In this document: positions 10,200-17,854 of the stretch, one piece after another | Position numbering within the stretch: position 1 is the first letter of the stretch | How the letters are laid out: every line of letters starts with the position of its first letter | Assembly (NCBI RefSeq): GCF_004369225.1 | Contig: NZ_QFFZ01000001.1 | Location: forward strand, 124,001 to 188,000 | Source of the DNA: Pelotomaculum propionicicum | GTDB lineage: Bacteria; Bacillota; Desulfotomaculia; Desulfotomaculales; Pelotomaculaceae | Length of the DNA stretch: 64,000 nt | Reading direction: 5' to 3' | Translations under genes and position numbers: made by a program | The notes under the pieces: generated by a model | Database searches by the model: none | What the model was told of the DNA's origin: nothing | What the model saw: only the letters and a program-made list of their open reading frames with translations

Positions 10200-10294
10200 G
10201 GAGAGTTGGCCGAGTAGGTTGAAGGCGCTCGCCTGCTAAGCGAGTATACGGGCATAAACCTGTATCGAGGGTTCGAATCCCTCACTCTCCGCCA
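10200..10294 (+). tRNA. tRNA-Ser (anticodon GCT)
   Basis: GGAGAGT pairs with ACTCTCC. The anticodon loop contains GCT, a long variable arm (TATACGGGCATAAACCTGTA) is present, and CCA is encoded. It lies 38 bases after tRNA-Ser(TGA), so both are probably cut from one transcript. Confidence 0.97.
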
Positions 10295-10344
10295 TAAAGA
10301 TTTTAAGGCGCGTTTCCACTGGTAAATGTGCCTTTAATTTTTTA

Positions 10345-11253
10345 CTAAAAATTAATTTTAAATTTTTTCATAAACCAGTCGTCGTCATACTTGCGCCTGG
10401 CCAGGTATTGACTGCGCTGCTGCAGGGCGCCGCCCCTCAAAACACGCTGGTTTATCATTTGGGAGGAGCCGTTGCGCTCCACTAAACGCATGACCTTTTC
10501 AACCCGTTCATTATTGAAGTGTGAATAGGCCATGCGCAGCATGTTGTAAAGAAAGTGGTCCATTTTAACCGGGTAGGGGTGCTTTTTGCGGAACAGGTGC
10601 AGTACTTTTACCGAGGGATTCACGCCAAGCCTGAAGCCAAAAAGCCACATTTTGAGTGATAGTTCCACGTCCTCAATCCCCCAGACAATGAACCCGTGGT
10701 CAAAGCCGCCCGCTTCCCAAAAAGCTCCGGCGCGCACCGCCACACAGCCGCCCGGCAGGAGAGGAGCCGCGCCTGGCTGCATTTGACGCGGCGGTGGCAG
10801 CCAGGCGACCTGGAGTTGTTCGTCCCAGGTTTGTCCATAACCAACGGCCGCAGGGTTTTCCAGGGCGCCTATAGCCGGCGCCACAGCGTCAAACAGACCC
10901 TGTTTTAAAGGCTCCAGCAGGTTATCCAGCCAGCCCGCCGGCACTGTAATATGAGCGTCACAGAAGATTAAATACTCACCGCGGGCTGCAGCGGCGCCGA
11001 GGTTTCTGGCCTGCGCCACTCCCAGCCCGGGGGTGGGAATATAACGCAAGCTGCCGCAAATGCCGGTTTCTTTCAGGAAATCGCCGCAGCCGTCGTCTGA
11101 CCCGTCGTCGACAACCACAATCTCCAGCTTGCCCGGCGGCGCGTCCTGAGACGCCGCCAGGATCGAGTCTATAGTCATTTTCAAGTTTCGGCCTTCGTTT
11201 TTACAGGGGATGATCACCGATGTCTCCGGCCGTAAATGATCCTGCTTAAGCAT
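10345..11253 (-). CDS. Family 2 glycosyltransferase (polypeptide GalNAc-transferase-like GT-A fold)
   Basis: This 302-residue inverting GT-A enzyme has no membrane segment, so it is probably cytoplasmic. The nucleotide-sugar region begins SVIIPCKNEG at about residue 12. DDGSDD (49-54) and a DAH at 99-101 supply metal/nucleotide ligands; the D-x-H form, rather than D-x-D, plus WGIEDVE (191-197), resembles the catalytic layout of galactosyltransferase/polypeptide GalNAc-transferase enzymes. The acceptor is unknown. It is encoded opposite to the tRNAs on both sides and appears to stand alone. A basic, aromatic tail ends the protein. Confidence is high for the fold and low for the substrate. Confidence 0.85.
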   Translation of the reverse strand: MLKQDHLRPETSVIIPCKNEGRNLKMTIDSILAASQDAPPGKLEIVVVDDGSDDGCGDFLKETGICGSLRYIPTPGLGVAQARNLGAAAARGEYLIFCDAHITVPAGWLDNLLEPLKQGLFDAVAPAIGALENPAAVGYGQTWDEQLQVAWLPPPRQMQPGAAPLLPGGCVAVRAGAFWEAGGFDHGFIVWGIEDVELSLKMWLFGFRLGVNPSVKVLHLFRKKHPYPVKMDHFLYNMLRMAYSHFNNERVEKVMRLVERNGSSQMINQRVLRGGALQQRSQYLARRKYDDDWFMKKFKINF

Positions 11254-11377
11254 GTTTCACCTGCTTTATAAAGGTTCTCTAACATTTTATTTGCGAGGAC
11301 CGTCAGGTTGACCGGATTATAAAAATTTTGTAAAAGCAATTAGCCAGCAAGTAACATCACTGCCAGAGAACATTGCC

Positions 11378-11406
11378 TTGACTAGTCATAGCGATTTTGT
11401 TAAAAT
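11378..11406 (+). promoter_or_regulatory. tRNA-Arg(ACG) promoter
   Basis: TTGACT (11378-11383) and TAAAAT (11401-11406) are 17 bases apart, 36 bases before the tRNA. Confidence 0.65.
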
Positions 11407-11441
11407 GGAACTTGCCATATGAAAGAGGCTCTTTATAAAAT

Positions 11442-11518
<77 letters not shown>

Positions 11519-11651
11519 GAAATTTAAACCCCAAAAGGGTTTTATGCAAATAAGTATGCCAGTAGAATTGTCTGACAACTTAAAAGCAAAAACCAGGGGC
11601 TGCCACCCCTGGCTTGTATCTCTCGAGGTCCTTGCCTTTGGGTAGGGACTT

Positions 11652-11815
11652 TTACATTAACTCAACGAGTATTTTATCTAACTTTTCAGCGGTCTGTGTT
11701 TTTTCCTCTTCAGGCATGAACTCGGCATAGATATCCATTGTTGTAGCATATTTCTCATGGCCTAATAGTCCTGAACATTTTTTGCTTTTTCGCCGGCCTG
11801 GATAAGAAGGACGGC
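11652..11815 (-). pseudogene. C-terminal remnant of a tyrosine recombinase (integrase)
   Basis: Reading the minus strand, the last 40 or so codons before TAA at 11652-11654 give SGLLGHEKYATTMDIYAEF followed by an acidic MPEEEKTQTAEKLDKI tail. This is the LLGH...TT..Y.H-type end of phage and ICE integrases, including the catalytic Tyr. Upstream (higher coordinates) the reading breaks down with no catalytic Arg/His-x-x-Arg region, so the gene has lost about 90% of its length. It lies 134 bases from tRNA-Arg(ACG), where an integrase gene normally borders its attachment site. Confidence 0.8.
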
Positions 11816-11991
11816 TACGGTATTATTAGAATAAAATTTAGATGAAACCAATTCTCTATAAAACTATAAAAAGAACAGTAAAACAGAGATAATGAAAGCA
11901 TTATGCCGATATCTCTCTCCAAATCGTTCTGGAGTTATTTAGCAAAACTTGTTAAAATCAAAACACTAAAATTTTTAAGGAGTGCTCAATA

Positions 11992-12279
11992 TTGGCAAAG
12001 ATCACTTTTGATTCTGTAATAACAGAAATTAGATATCCATTTCAAACTTTGTTCTTGGATTACAAGGGAAGATTAGCGCACTCTTTACTTGAAATATTTC
12101 CATATGTAAAAACCACTGATAACCATAACGAAATAATAAACATGAGAAATAATGAAGGGGCAAGTCTTAAATTAGCACCTGACATGTCTGGAGTAATGAT
12201 AAGAGATTATGATGGTCTTGATAAATATTGTGATTTTTTAAATAAGGTATTGGAAAATATTTATTATTATTTAATTTAA
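11992..12279 (+). CDS. Orphan 95-residue protein in the tRNA-Arg island
   Basis: A TTG start at 11992 follows AAGGAG with normal spacing, and the frame runs 95 codons to TAA. The protein is AT-rich coded, begins MAKITFDSVITEIRYPFQTL and contains hydrophobic beta-like segments. It ends in a Tyr/Leu-rich run (NIYYYLI) that looks abrupt. The start and general pattern recall the N-terminus of longer uncharacterised proteins with an EIRYP-type first strand, so it could be a truncated gene. I cannot name the family. It lies 41 bases before the antitoxin gene and might share its transcript. Confidence 0.45.
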   Translation: MAKITFDSVITEIRYPFQTLFLDYKGRLAHSLLEIFPYVKTTDNHNEIINMRNNEGASLKLAPDMSGVMIRDYDGLDKYCDFLNKVLENIYYYLI

Positions 12280-12320
12280 CTCTATTAGTTGATGGAAAAA
12301 ATAGGAATAAAAAAAGAATA

Positions 12321-12674
12321 ATGAAGCAAAGGGCTTCTGAATATACATTCCCTACAACTTGTGAGTTTGGGGTGAAATATCAAGTGCCTAAAAATGATTA
12401 TGATTTTAATGACAACAAAAAAGAAATGGTTTATAGGCAAATTTTGGTCGATCGAGCGGTAAAGCTTGGGGGTAACATTGTTATCAAGGAAGATATCATG
12501 GGAGGTACTCCAGTAATTAAAAATACAAGGATACCGGTATTTGTTATTCTTGATTACCTTGCAGGTGGATTAACCGTTAATGAAATAGTTGAGGAATTCC
12601 CTCATTTAACAGAAGAAGATATTAGTAATGCCTTATTATTTGCCTCAGCAATAGCGGATGTAGAAGATAAGTAG
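12321..12674 (+). CDS. DUF433-type antitoxin
   Basis: This 117-residue protein has a C-terminal DUF433 winged-helix-like domain (about residues 50-115): the start GNIVIKEDIMGGTPVIKNTR, then the core VFVILDYLAGGLTVNEIVEEF and the final SNALLFASAIAD helix. Its first 45 residues are an extension of unknown role. DUF433 proteins are paired with DUF5615 PIN-like proteins, and such a protein is encoded 13 bases downstream, so the pair is probably a type II toxin-antitoxin module. The start at 12321 lacks a strong SD and a somewhat later start cannot be excluded. Confidence 0.8.
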   Translation: MKQRASEYTFPTTCEFGVKYQVPKNDYDFNDNKKEMVYRQILVDRAVKLGGNIVIKEDIMGGTPVIKNTRIPVFVILDYLAGGLTVNEIVEEFPHLTEEDISNALLFASAIADVEDK

Positions 12675-12687
12675 TGAGGGCTTCCCT

Positions 12688-13044
12688 ATGAGATTCTTGC
12701 TGGATGAGTGCATTTCCCCTAGGACATGTAGTATGTTAAAAGGTAAAGGGTTTGATGTAGCTCATATTCACCCAAACGATATATCATCCGCAGTTGGTGG
12801 AACTGATGAGCAGGTATTCATCTTGGCCCAAAAAGATAATCGTATAATTATTACACTAAATAGAAAACATTTTTATTCCTTTGATGCGAGTAAGTGTGGA
12901 GGTATAATTTTGGTAAAAGTAAACCCAACAACTCCAGCCCAAGTTAATTTAGCTATAGAAAATTGCCTGGATACATATGCTCCTGAGGATTTAAATGGTA
13001 AAACTTTAATTATAACAACAACAAATGTTAGGGTTCTAAAATAA
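12688..13044 (+). CDS. DUF5615 PIN-like toxin
   Basis: A 118-residue PIN-like (Mut7-C/DUF5615) protein. The N-terminal motif MRFLLDECISP supplies the first acidic residue. RPS-like features include GTDEQVFILAQKDNRIIITL with the central acidic pair, followed by the N/D..F motif (NRKHFYSF). These proteins are predicted RNases. Translation starts at ATG 12688 after GAGGG, 13 bases past the antitoxin stop, so the two are one operon. A hairpin ends it at 13062-13083. Confidence 0.8.
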   Translation: MRFLLDECISPRTCSMLKGKGFDVAHIHPNDISSAVGGTDEQVFILAQKDNRIIITLNRKHFYSFDASKCGGIILVKVNPTTPAQVNLAIENCLDTYAPEDLNGKTLIITTTNVRVLK

Positions 13045-13061
13045 CACAACTATTAAAGGAG

Positions 13062-13083
13062 AAGATGAGTGTAAACTCATCTT
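13062..13083 (+). terminator. Terminator after the toxin-antitoxin pair
   Basis: AAGATGAGT (13062-13070) pairs perfectly with ACTCATCTT (13075-13083) around GTAA. The tail (TTCTC) is short in T, so strength is uncertain. Confidence 0.55.
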
Positions 13084-13659
13084 TTCTCAACAATTAGCCT
13101 TTTTATTTGCTCCCTACTGTTCACGGCACCTCTTGCGGTACGGCGCCAGGGTCCCCCCAGGGGGGCAAACACGCAGCAGGATCCGGGTCTGAAAATGAGT
13201 AGATACGGATACCTGGTAAGTCTGTCGAACTGGTAGATACTTACAGGTGGTTCTTAAAAAGTATATCGCGTTGGGGGTTAGGCTCTTGTGCGACCGGGGA
13301 CTACCGTTTTGTTTTTGACCATGGCGGGTATGGCCAAGGATAAGCTGCCCTGCTTTGAGGGTGACGCTACAGGGTGGCGCAGGACGAACGATAATCAACG
13401 GGTAATGTGATTGGGCTTTAGAAGTGTTTTGTATGACGTTGAAACCATTTACAATGAAGCTTGAAAGCAGTGATATCACTGTTTTAAGGCTCCATTTTTA
13501 TATGCCAACAGTTAAGCCATTATGCCAATAGATATGCCTGTACACATGAAAATAGATAAGATCAACTAATATTAAACCTTATAGTACTAAGTAACTATTT
13601 CTCGTTTTCGTTTCTTAGTGGCGATCAAAAAGTAACTTTTGTTTCTTTTTTAATTAATT
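13084..13659. other. Gene-free right part of the island
   Basis: I see no convincing gene in these 576 bases. Bases 13110-13440 are GC-rich with several short inverted repeats (for example CCCCCC/GGGGGG near 13155), unlike the AT-rich flanks. A perfect palindrome CAGTGATATCACTG followed by TTTT lies near 13468. An open minus-strand frame here has no family-like features and is rejected. It may be a decayed element end or a non-coding structured segment. Confidence 0.4.
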
Positions 13660-13679
13660 GAATCTCTCCATGCGCGCCA
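13660..13679 (+). repeat. Distal attachment-site copy (tRNA-Arg 3' end)
   Basis: GAATCTCTCCATGCGCGCCA repeats the 3' end of tRNA-Arg(ACG), including CCA, with one T-for-G change that would unpair the acceptor stem. Confidence 0.8.
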
Positions 13680-13687
13680 AAAAAATA

Positions 13688-13714
13688 AGCTTCCGGGGTT
13701 TCCTCGGAAGCCTT
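13688..13714. terminator. Terminator beside the distal attachment site
   Basis: GCTTCCG (13688-13694) pairs with CGGAAGC (13704-13710), then CTTTTCT. Its position just outside the repeat suggests it once served the intact tRNA-Arg gene. It may also serve the convergent acyl-CoA synthetase. Confidence 0.6.
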
Positions 13715-13744
13715 TTCTATGTTCTTAGGGGTAGCTTGAGTTTT

Positions 13745-15379
13745 TTAATTCTGGGTTTGAGCAGCTACTAAGCTGCCGCCGCAATATTTTGCGCGCAGTT
13801 TCGGCTTTTCAATTTTACCGGTTGGGTTGCGCGGGATCTGATCAAAGATAATCTTGCGCGGTCGTTTATAGCGCGGCAGGGAAGAACAAAATTGCATTAT
13901 ATCGTTTTCAGTGCACTCATGATCCGGCTTTAATTCTATGATAGCCGCCGCGATTTCACCCAGTCGCTGGTCCGGCAGGCCAATCACCGCAACATCTTTA
14001 ATAGCCTCGTGCCCGTGTAGAAAATCTTCAATTTGTACCGGGTACAGGTTTTCGCCGCCGCTGATAATCACATCTTTTTTCCGGTCAACTAGATAAATAA
14101 AACCTTCTTCGTCCATACGCGCCATATCTCCGGTAAAAAGCCAGCCGTCTTTAAGCACAGCCGCGGTTGCCTCCGGGTCGTTATAGTAACATTTCATCAC
14201 ACCCGGGCCTCTTACAATCAGTTCTCCCACTTCTCCCTGCTTCACAGGGCTGCCTGACTCGTCAGCGATCATTGCTTCCCATTTCAGGCCTGGCTTGCCA
14301 ATTGCGCCGACTTTGTGGATGTTTTCTATACCAAGGTGGACACAACCCGGGCCGATCGATTCGCTGAGCCCGTAATTGGTGTCATACAAGTGGTTGGGGA
14401 AATATTTCTTCCAGCGGTGAATCAGGCTGGGCGGGACAGGTTGCGCGCCGATATGCATCAGTCTCCACTGGTCAAGTGTATAATCCTTTAGATTGACTTC
14501 TCCGCTTTCAATAGCGTCCAGAATGTCCTGCGCCCAGGGGACCAGAAGCCAGACTATGGTAATCTTTTCATCGGAAACCGCTTTCAGGATCCATTCTGGT
14601 TTAACTCCCCGCAGCAAAACAGCTTTGCTTCCCGCCAGCAAACTGCCGAACCAGTGCATCTTAGCTCCGGTATGATACAGCGGCGGGATACACAGGAAAT
14701 TGTCCTCCCGTGTCTGCCCGTGGTGGTTTTGTTCCGTATAACAGGAAGATAAAAGGCTGCGGTGATTGTGGAGAATTGCTTTGGGGAATCCTGTGGTTCC
14801 CGAGGAAAAATAGACTGCGGCGTCATCCTCATCTGTAAGTTCGATTTGCGGATCTACAGTGGAGCAGTCTGCAACCAGGTGATAGTAGCTTTCCGCAAAG
14901 GTAGGGCAATCCTCTCCTACAAAGAAGAGCATTTGAACTTTAGGAATCTGGTCGATAACCGTTTCCATGCGGCCGATGAATTCCGGGCCGAAGACCAGTA
15001 AGTCAGCATCCGACAGGTTCAGGCAGTATTTTATTTCCTCGGCTGTATAGCGAAAGTTTAAAGGCACCGCCACAGCTCCTGTTTTAAGGACACCGAAATA
15101 AATCGGCAGCCATTCCAGGCAATTCATCAGCAGTATAGCAACTTTGTCTCCCTTTTTTACACCTCTCTCCAGCAGGAGGTTGGCAAACCTGTTTGCTTTG
15201 TCGTCAAACTCACGCCAGGTGATCTCCCGCCGGAATTTGGCCACCGGGTTTGTTTCAATCAATTCGTAATCGCGCCATGTTTTACCGCGCTTTTCCTTCA
15301 GCTCCGGATTGATCTCGATTAGGCTGACCTCATCACCATACAACCGGGCATTGCGGGTAAGTATTTCTGTTATGGGCAT
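13745..15379 (-). CDS. AMP-forming acyl-CoA synthetase
   Basis: This 544-residue member of the ANL (acyl/aryl-CoA ligase) superfamily activates a carboxylic acid with ATP to an acyl-AMP and then to the CoA thioester. The P-loop-like A3 motif is YFSSGTTGFPK (about 190-200). The A5 region has YDTNYGLSES, the hinge region is GWLFTGDMARMDEEG and VDRKKDVIISGG, and the catalytic lysine lies in PTGKIEKPKLR near the C-terminus. An unusual 20-residue insertion near residues 28-50 repeats part of the following segment (KTWRDYELIETNP / EITWREFDD). Medium- or long-chain fatty or aromatic acids are possible substrates. It starts at ATG after AGAGGAAAG and appears monocistronic. Confidence 0.9.
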   Translation of the reverse strand: MPITEILTRNARLYGDEVSLIEINPELKEKRGKTWRDYELIETNPVAKFRREITWREFDDKANRFANLLLERGVKKGDKVAILLMNCLEWLPIYFGVLKTGAVAVPLNFRYTAEEIKYCLNLSDADLLVFGPEFIGRMETVIDQIPKVQMLFFVGEDCPTFAESYYHLVADCSTVDPQIELTDEDDAAVYFSSGTTGFPKAILHNHRSLLSSCYTEQNHHGQTREDNFLCIPPLYHTGAKMHWFGSLLAGSKAVLLRGVKPEWILKAVSDEKITIVWLLVPWAQDILDAIESGEVNLKDYTLDQWRLMHIGAQPVPPSLIHRWKKYFPNHLYDTNYGLSESIGPGCVHLGIENIHKVGAIGKPGLKWEAMIADESGSPVKQGEVGELIVRGPGVMKCYYNDPEATAAVLKDGWLFTGDMARMDEEGFIYLVDRKKDVIISGGENLYPVQIEDFLHGHEAIKDVAVIGLPDQRLGEIAAAIIELKPDHECTENDIMQFCSSLPRYKRPRKIIFDQIPRNPTGKIEKPKLRAKYCGGSLVAAQTQN

Positions 15380-15500
15380 CTTCGCTTTCCTCTCTGACTC
15401 TTTTTATAATTAATTATATTAACTCCTTCGCTATCGCAACGTTAATATTATGCCTCACAATATTGTGTTTGTAAATCCTTGCAGACTAATTATCCAACGA

Positions 15501-15519
15501 TTAACCGTTAGCCGGTTAA
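15501..15519. promoter_or_regulatory. Palindrome upstream of the acyl-CoA synthetase
   Basis: TTAACCG (15501-15507) and CGGTTAA (15513-15519) are perfect arms around a 5-base spacer, 122 bases before the synthetase start. This is the form of an operator; the regulator is unknown. Confidence 0.3.
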
Positions 15520-15533
15520 ATCTATAATAAAAG

Positions 15534-15561
15534 ACCCGGGTTACTCGTCCCCGGGTTTTTT
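15534..15561. terminator. Terminator overlapping the end of a small membrane-protein gene
   Basis: ACCCGGG (15534-15540) pairs with CCCGGGT (15550-15556). T runs follow on both strands, so it can work in both directions. The stop codon of the minus-strand small gene lies in its loop. Confidence 0.7.
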
Positions 15562-15690
15562 ATAGTCGTTGCCTGTTTTTATTCTGCCGCCAAAAACCCT
15601 GTACCCGCTGAAATAATACCAGAAAAGCATGACCGCTACAGCCAGCACTAAAAATGCAACAGCTATGATGAAGCCAAGATTGTTATACAA
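15541..15690 (-). CDS. Small single-pass membrane protein, 49 residues
   Basis: A minus-strand frame of 49 codons begins at TTG (complement of 15688-15690). It encodes YNNLGFIIAV, then one hydrophobic helix (FLVLAVAVMLFWYYF), then a basic, polar tail ending in KKPGDE. This is the pattern of an N-out, C-in membrane micro-protein. An AGGAGG lies 15 bases upstream of the TTG, which is rather far; a nearer ATA codon would be better spaced. The terminator sits exactly at the end of the frame, which supports expression. No family is recognised. Confidence 0.55.
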   Translation of the reverse strand: MYNNLGFIIAVAFLVLAVAVMLFWYYFSGYRVFGGRIKTGNDYKKPGDE

Positions 15691-15872
15691 ATTTATTTTA
15701 AACAGCCTCCTGTCTTTGTAAAAAATGTGTGATTTTATTATCCCCTGGCGGCTTCTTTATATACGGGAGCTATCTGCCAAGTCTTCTCAGCCGTAAAGAA
15801 ACACTTTTTGAGTAAAGCTCTTATTCTTTTCAGAAAAAAGGGGTTTTATTTAGAGTAGAGAATTTATAAACT

Positions 15873-16502
15873 ATGATCAGGCCGGAAAGAGAACTAAGAA
15901 CACTAAAAAGAAAAGAATTCTTGAGGAGAAAACAAATAGTCATATCTTTAATTATGGCTGTTATTTTTATTGGCGGGGGATACTGGTTAGGTCAGATCAA
16001 GGAAAAGGCTGCCGGCCAATTGAAAGAGGAGAGCAAAAACGGTAAACTGAATGTCCGTGTTTCAGGGGCTGTTTTGCAGCCGGGCACCTACCATACATCT
16101 CCCGGTTCGACAGTGTTGGAGGTTGTCTTTTTGGCCAGTCCAGCCGAAGAAGCTGATTTAGATGCTTTAAACCTTGCAGCCGAGGTTTACGACGGGCAAG
16201 AAATCATTGTCCCCCTCAAGCCGGCTGACCAGACCGGCCCGGCAGCAAATGAAAGCCAGCCTGTAAAACAGGGAGGTTCTGATTCTTCTGGAAGCCCAGG
16301 GCGAAATGTTTTTTCACCCCCATCGGGAACAAGCTCTAAAGGATCCGGCGCCACCGGCCAGAATGGTTCGAGCTCAGCAACACCCGCTCCTGCACAAGCA
16401 CCCGCCCCCACCCCTGACACCGGGTCCAAATCACCGGTGTACGGCACGGAACAACAATCGGGTGTAAGTAGTAAGGTTTATGACAGTAAAAAGGGAAATT
16501 AG
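15873..16502 (+). CDS. Membrane-anchored SLBB-domain protein (ComEA N-terminal-like)
   Basis: A 209-residue protein. A basic N-terminal segment (1-20) is followed by one transmembrane helix (about 21-40) and then an SLBB fold (about 59-117: VRVSGAVLQPGTYHTSPGST through EVYDGQEIIVPL). The remainder (120-209) is a disordered Ser/Gly/Pro/Ala-rich tail. This matches the first half of ComEA, the competence DNA-binding protein, but the helix-hairpin-helix DNA-binding domain of ComEA is absent. It may bind polysaccharide or DNA outside the membrane, or be a truncated relative. It is probably transcribed alone. The SD is weak. Confidence 0.7.
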   Translation: MIRPERELRTLKRKEFLRRKQIVISLIMAVIFIGGGYWLGQIKEKAAGQLKEESKNGKLNVRVSGAVLQPGTYHTSPGSTVLEVVFLASPAEEADLDALNLAAEVYDGQEIIVPLKPADQTGPAANESQPVKQGGSDSSGSPGRNVFSPPSGTSSKGSGATGQNGSSSATPAPAQAPAPTPDTGSKSPVYGTEQQSGVSSKVYDSKKGN

Positions 16503-16699
16503 ATCAAACAGATAATACTTATTTCATCTTAAAAAAGCCGTAGACTTTAGCGGATTACTGAAACATGTTTTTTGAAAAATTCCGGGAAATTTAAGGGTTT
16601 TTGTTGGAAAAAAATTAAACAATTTTAATTGTATTTTAATGGAATTTTAATTTTTCCACTGTACACTAATCAATAAATATATTCCGGAGGGGTTGTTAA

Positions 16700-16768
16700 G
16701 TGGTTAGTGTGCTCATTCTCGCCATCCTTGTAATAACTTTGGTAGGTATCCTGGGATCAGTTTTTTAG
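16700..16768 (+). CDS. 22-residue hydrophobic micro-protein
   Basis: A GTG at 16700 lies 7 bases after GGAGGGG. Twenty-two codons encode MVSVLILAILVITLVGILGS plus VF, which is essentially a bare transmembrane helix with a GxxxG-like element. A good terminator follows at 16799. The well-placed SD and terminator support a real gene. Such micro-proteins may regulate a membrane partner, or this could be a type I toxin-like peptide, but no antisense RNA signal was identified. The upstream stretch 16503-16699 is AT-rich and holds only promoter-like sequence. Confidence 0.55.
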   Translation: MVSVLILAILVITLVGILGSVF

Positions 16769-16798
16769 AAGCCACCAGAGTGCTTCGCAGCAGGAAGG

Positions 16799-16830
16799 GA
16801 ACCGTGCAATTATTTGCAGGGTTCTTTATA
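16799..16830 (+). terminator. Terminator after the micro-protein
   Basis: GAACCgTGCAA (16799-16809) pairs with TTGCAgGGTTC (16814-16824) with one central G-G mismatch. TTTATATTT follows. Confidence 0.65.
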
Positions 16831-16845
16831 TTTGCCCCGGTATCC

Positions 16846-16875
16846 TTGACAAAGGATTCTCCACTCCGCTATACT
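16846..16875 (+). promoter_or_regulatory. tRNA-Arg(CCT) promoter
   Basis: TTGACA (16846-16851) and TATACT (16870-16875) are separated by 18 bases. Confidence 0.65.
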
Positions 16876-16905
16876 ATATCATGTTCCTATGTCCCAATTT
16901 AATGT

Positions 16906-16982
16906 GCGCCCGTAGCTCAGGCGGATAGAGCAGCGGTTTCCTAAACCGCGTGCCGGGGGTTCGAGTCCCTCCGGGCGCGCCA
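16906..16982 (+). tRNA. tRNA-Arg (anticodon CCT)
   Basis: This 77-base tRNA has GCGCCCG/CGGGCGC acceptor arms, a TTCCTAA anticodon loop (CCT), a T-arm with GGTTCGAGTCC and encoded CCA. An integrase remnant lies 126 bases beyond it. Confidence 0.97.
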
Positions 16983-16993
16983 GAAAAAGTAAG

Positions 16994-17025
16994 CCCCGCA
17001 AGGTTTTGCGGGGTTGTTTGTTTTT
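16994..17025 (+). terminator. tRNA-Arg(CCT) terminator
   Basis: CCCCGCAA (16994-17001) pairs with TTGCGGGG (17006-17013), then TTGTTTGTTTTT. A tandem AGTGTGCCAAA repeat follows at about 17050-17071. Confidence 0.8.
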
Positions 17026-17108
17026 AGGGGGAAGCAGTAAAATAATAAAAGTGTGCCAAAAGTGTGCCAAAGTTTTTAAAGAACTAATTTTTTAATAAAA
17101 ACAGCATG

Positions 17109-17330
17109 CTAATTCGCCTGCTCATTTTGTTTCCTTGTGATATTTTGGTAAACCTGTTCAAGCCTGTCAGCCGCCTCTTTGTCGGCGCTCTTTAAGTAGT
17201 GGCCGTATAGGTCCATTGTGGTTGATATGTTGGCTAATTTCAGGCGGGCTTTGGCCTGTTCTTTTTTGAACTGCCTGAGTATATCCACCAGGAAAGGGGG
17301 GCTTCGGTTTTGTAGCAGTAGATGGGGGGC
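17109..17330 (-). pseudogene. Internally deleted tyrosine recombinase (integrase)
   Basis: The minus strand reads an in-frame segment PPFLVDILRQFKKEQAKARL, typical of the middle of phage/ICE integrases. It joins directly to KLANISTTMDLYGHYLKSAD and an EAADRLEQVY tail, which is the catalytic C-terminus with its Tyr. The catalytic Arg and His-x-x-Arg region between these two parts is missing, so an in-frame deletion is inferred. It ends at TAG 17109-17111, close to tRNA-Arg(CCT), mirroring the arrangement at tRNA-Arg(ACG). The right end of this second element is not identifiable. Confidence 0.7.
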
Positions 17331-17824
17331 ATAAAGAATGCTTCTTTCATCTCAGCGAACTGGTCAAGGTCCGCTTCGAAGACCTTGAAGAAGGAACCCC
17401 GGTAACTTTCGTTATTGGAGAAAGGCGCGGACGGGTTTGTTGCATGGACGTGCGCGTTATGCGCGAAGGTATTTCAGGGGGGTGTGATAACTGATGAAAC
17501 TAACCCCGGAGCAGGAGAAGACCGCTGAGAGTATTGCGGAATGGAAGGATCGGCTGGTAAACATGGGCCAAGAGGCTTTTTTACACGGAATTATTTACAC
17601 TCCCTTTGCTTTCGAGTAGACACGCCACAAGCCTTTTTAAGATCAGCAAATAATCCGGTAAGACCTTTGGTCAATCAATTACCTCACGTGTCTTAGAATC
17701 AATCCTGGCGTGTTTGGCTGCCCTTCCAGACCGCATATAGAACCCCTGTTTGGTGTGAGTGAAGTGGTTATCTTATGAAATCCGACATCGCTGTCGTATT
17801 TGATTGTCCGCCCGGCGAACGAAC
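17331..17824. other. Debris of a second integrative element
   Basis: Short open stretches only. A 41-codon plus frame starts at ATG 17494 (MKLTPEQEKTAES...) after GGGGGG and stops at 17617-17619. A minus-strand stretch at about 17680-17745 reads RSGRAAKHARIDSKTREVID. Neither is assignable. The composition is uneven, consistent with decayed mobile DNA. Confidence 0.4.
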
Positions 17825-17827
17825 AAA

Positions 17828-17848
17828 AAACCCGGCGCTATGGCCGGG
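17828..17848 (-). terminator. Terminator of the coiled-coil protein gene
   Basis: On the minus strand CCCGGC, a 6-base loop and GCCGGG (17831-17848) are followed by TTTTTT, 7 bases after the stop codon. Confidence 0.8.
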
Positions 17849-17854
17849 AGGTTA

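Noticed and set aside
13114-13479. Minus-strand open frame of 121 codons
   Set aside because: No SD, Pro/Ser/Thr/Arg-rich odd composition and no family features; it overlies a repeat-rich, probably non-coding stretch.
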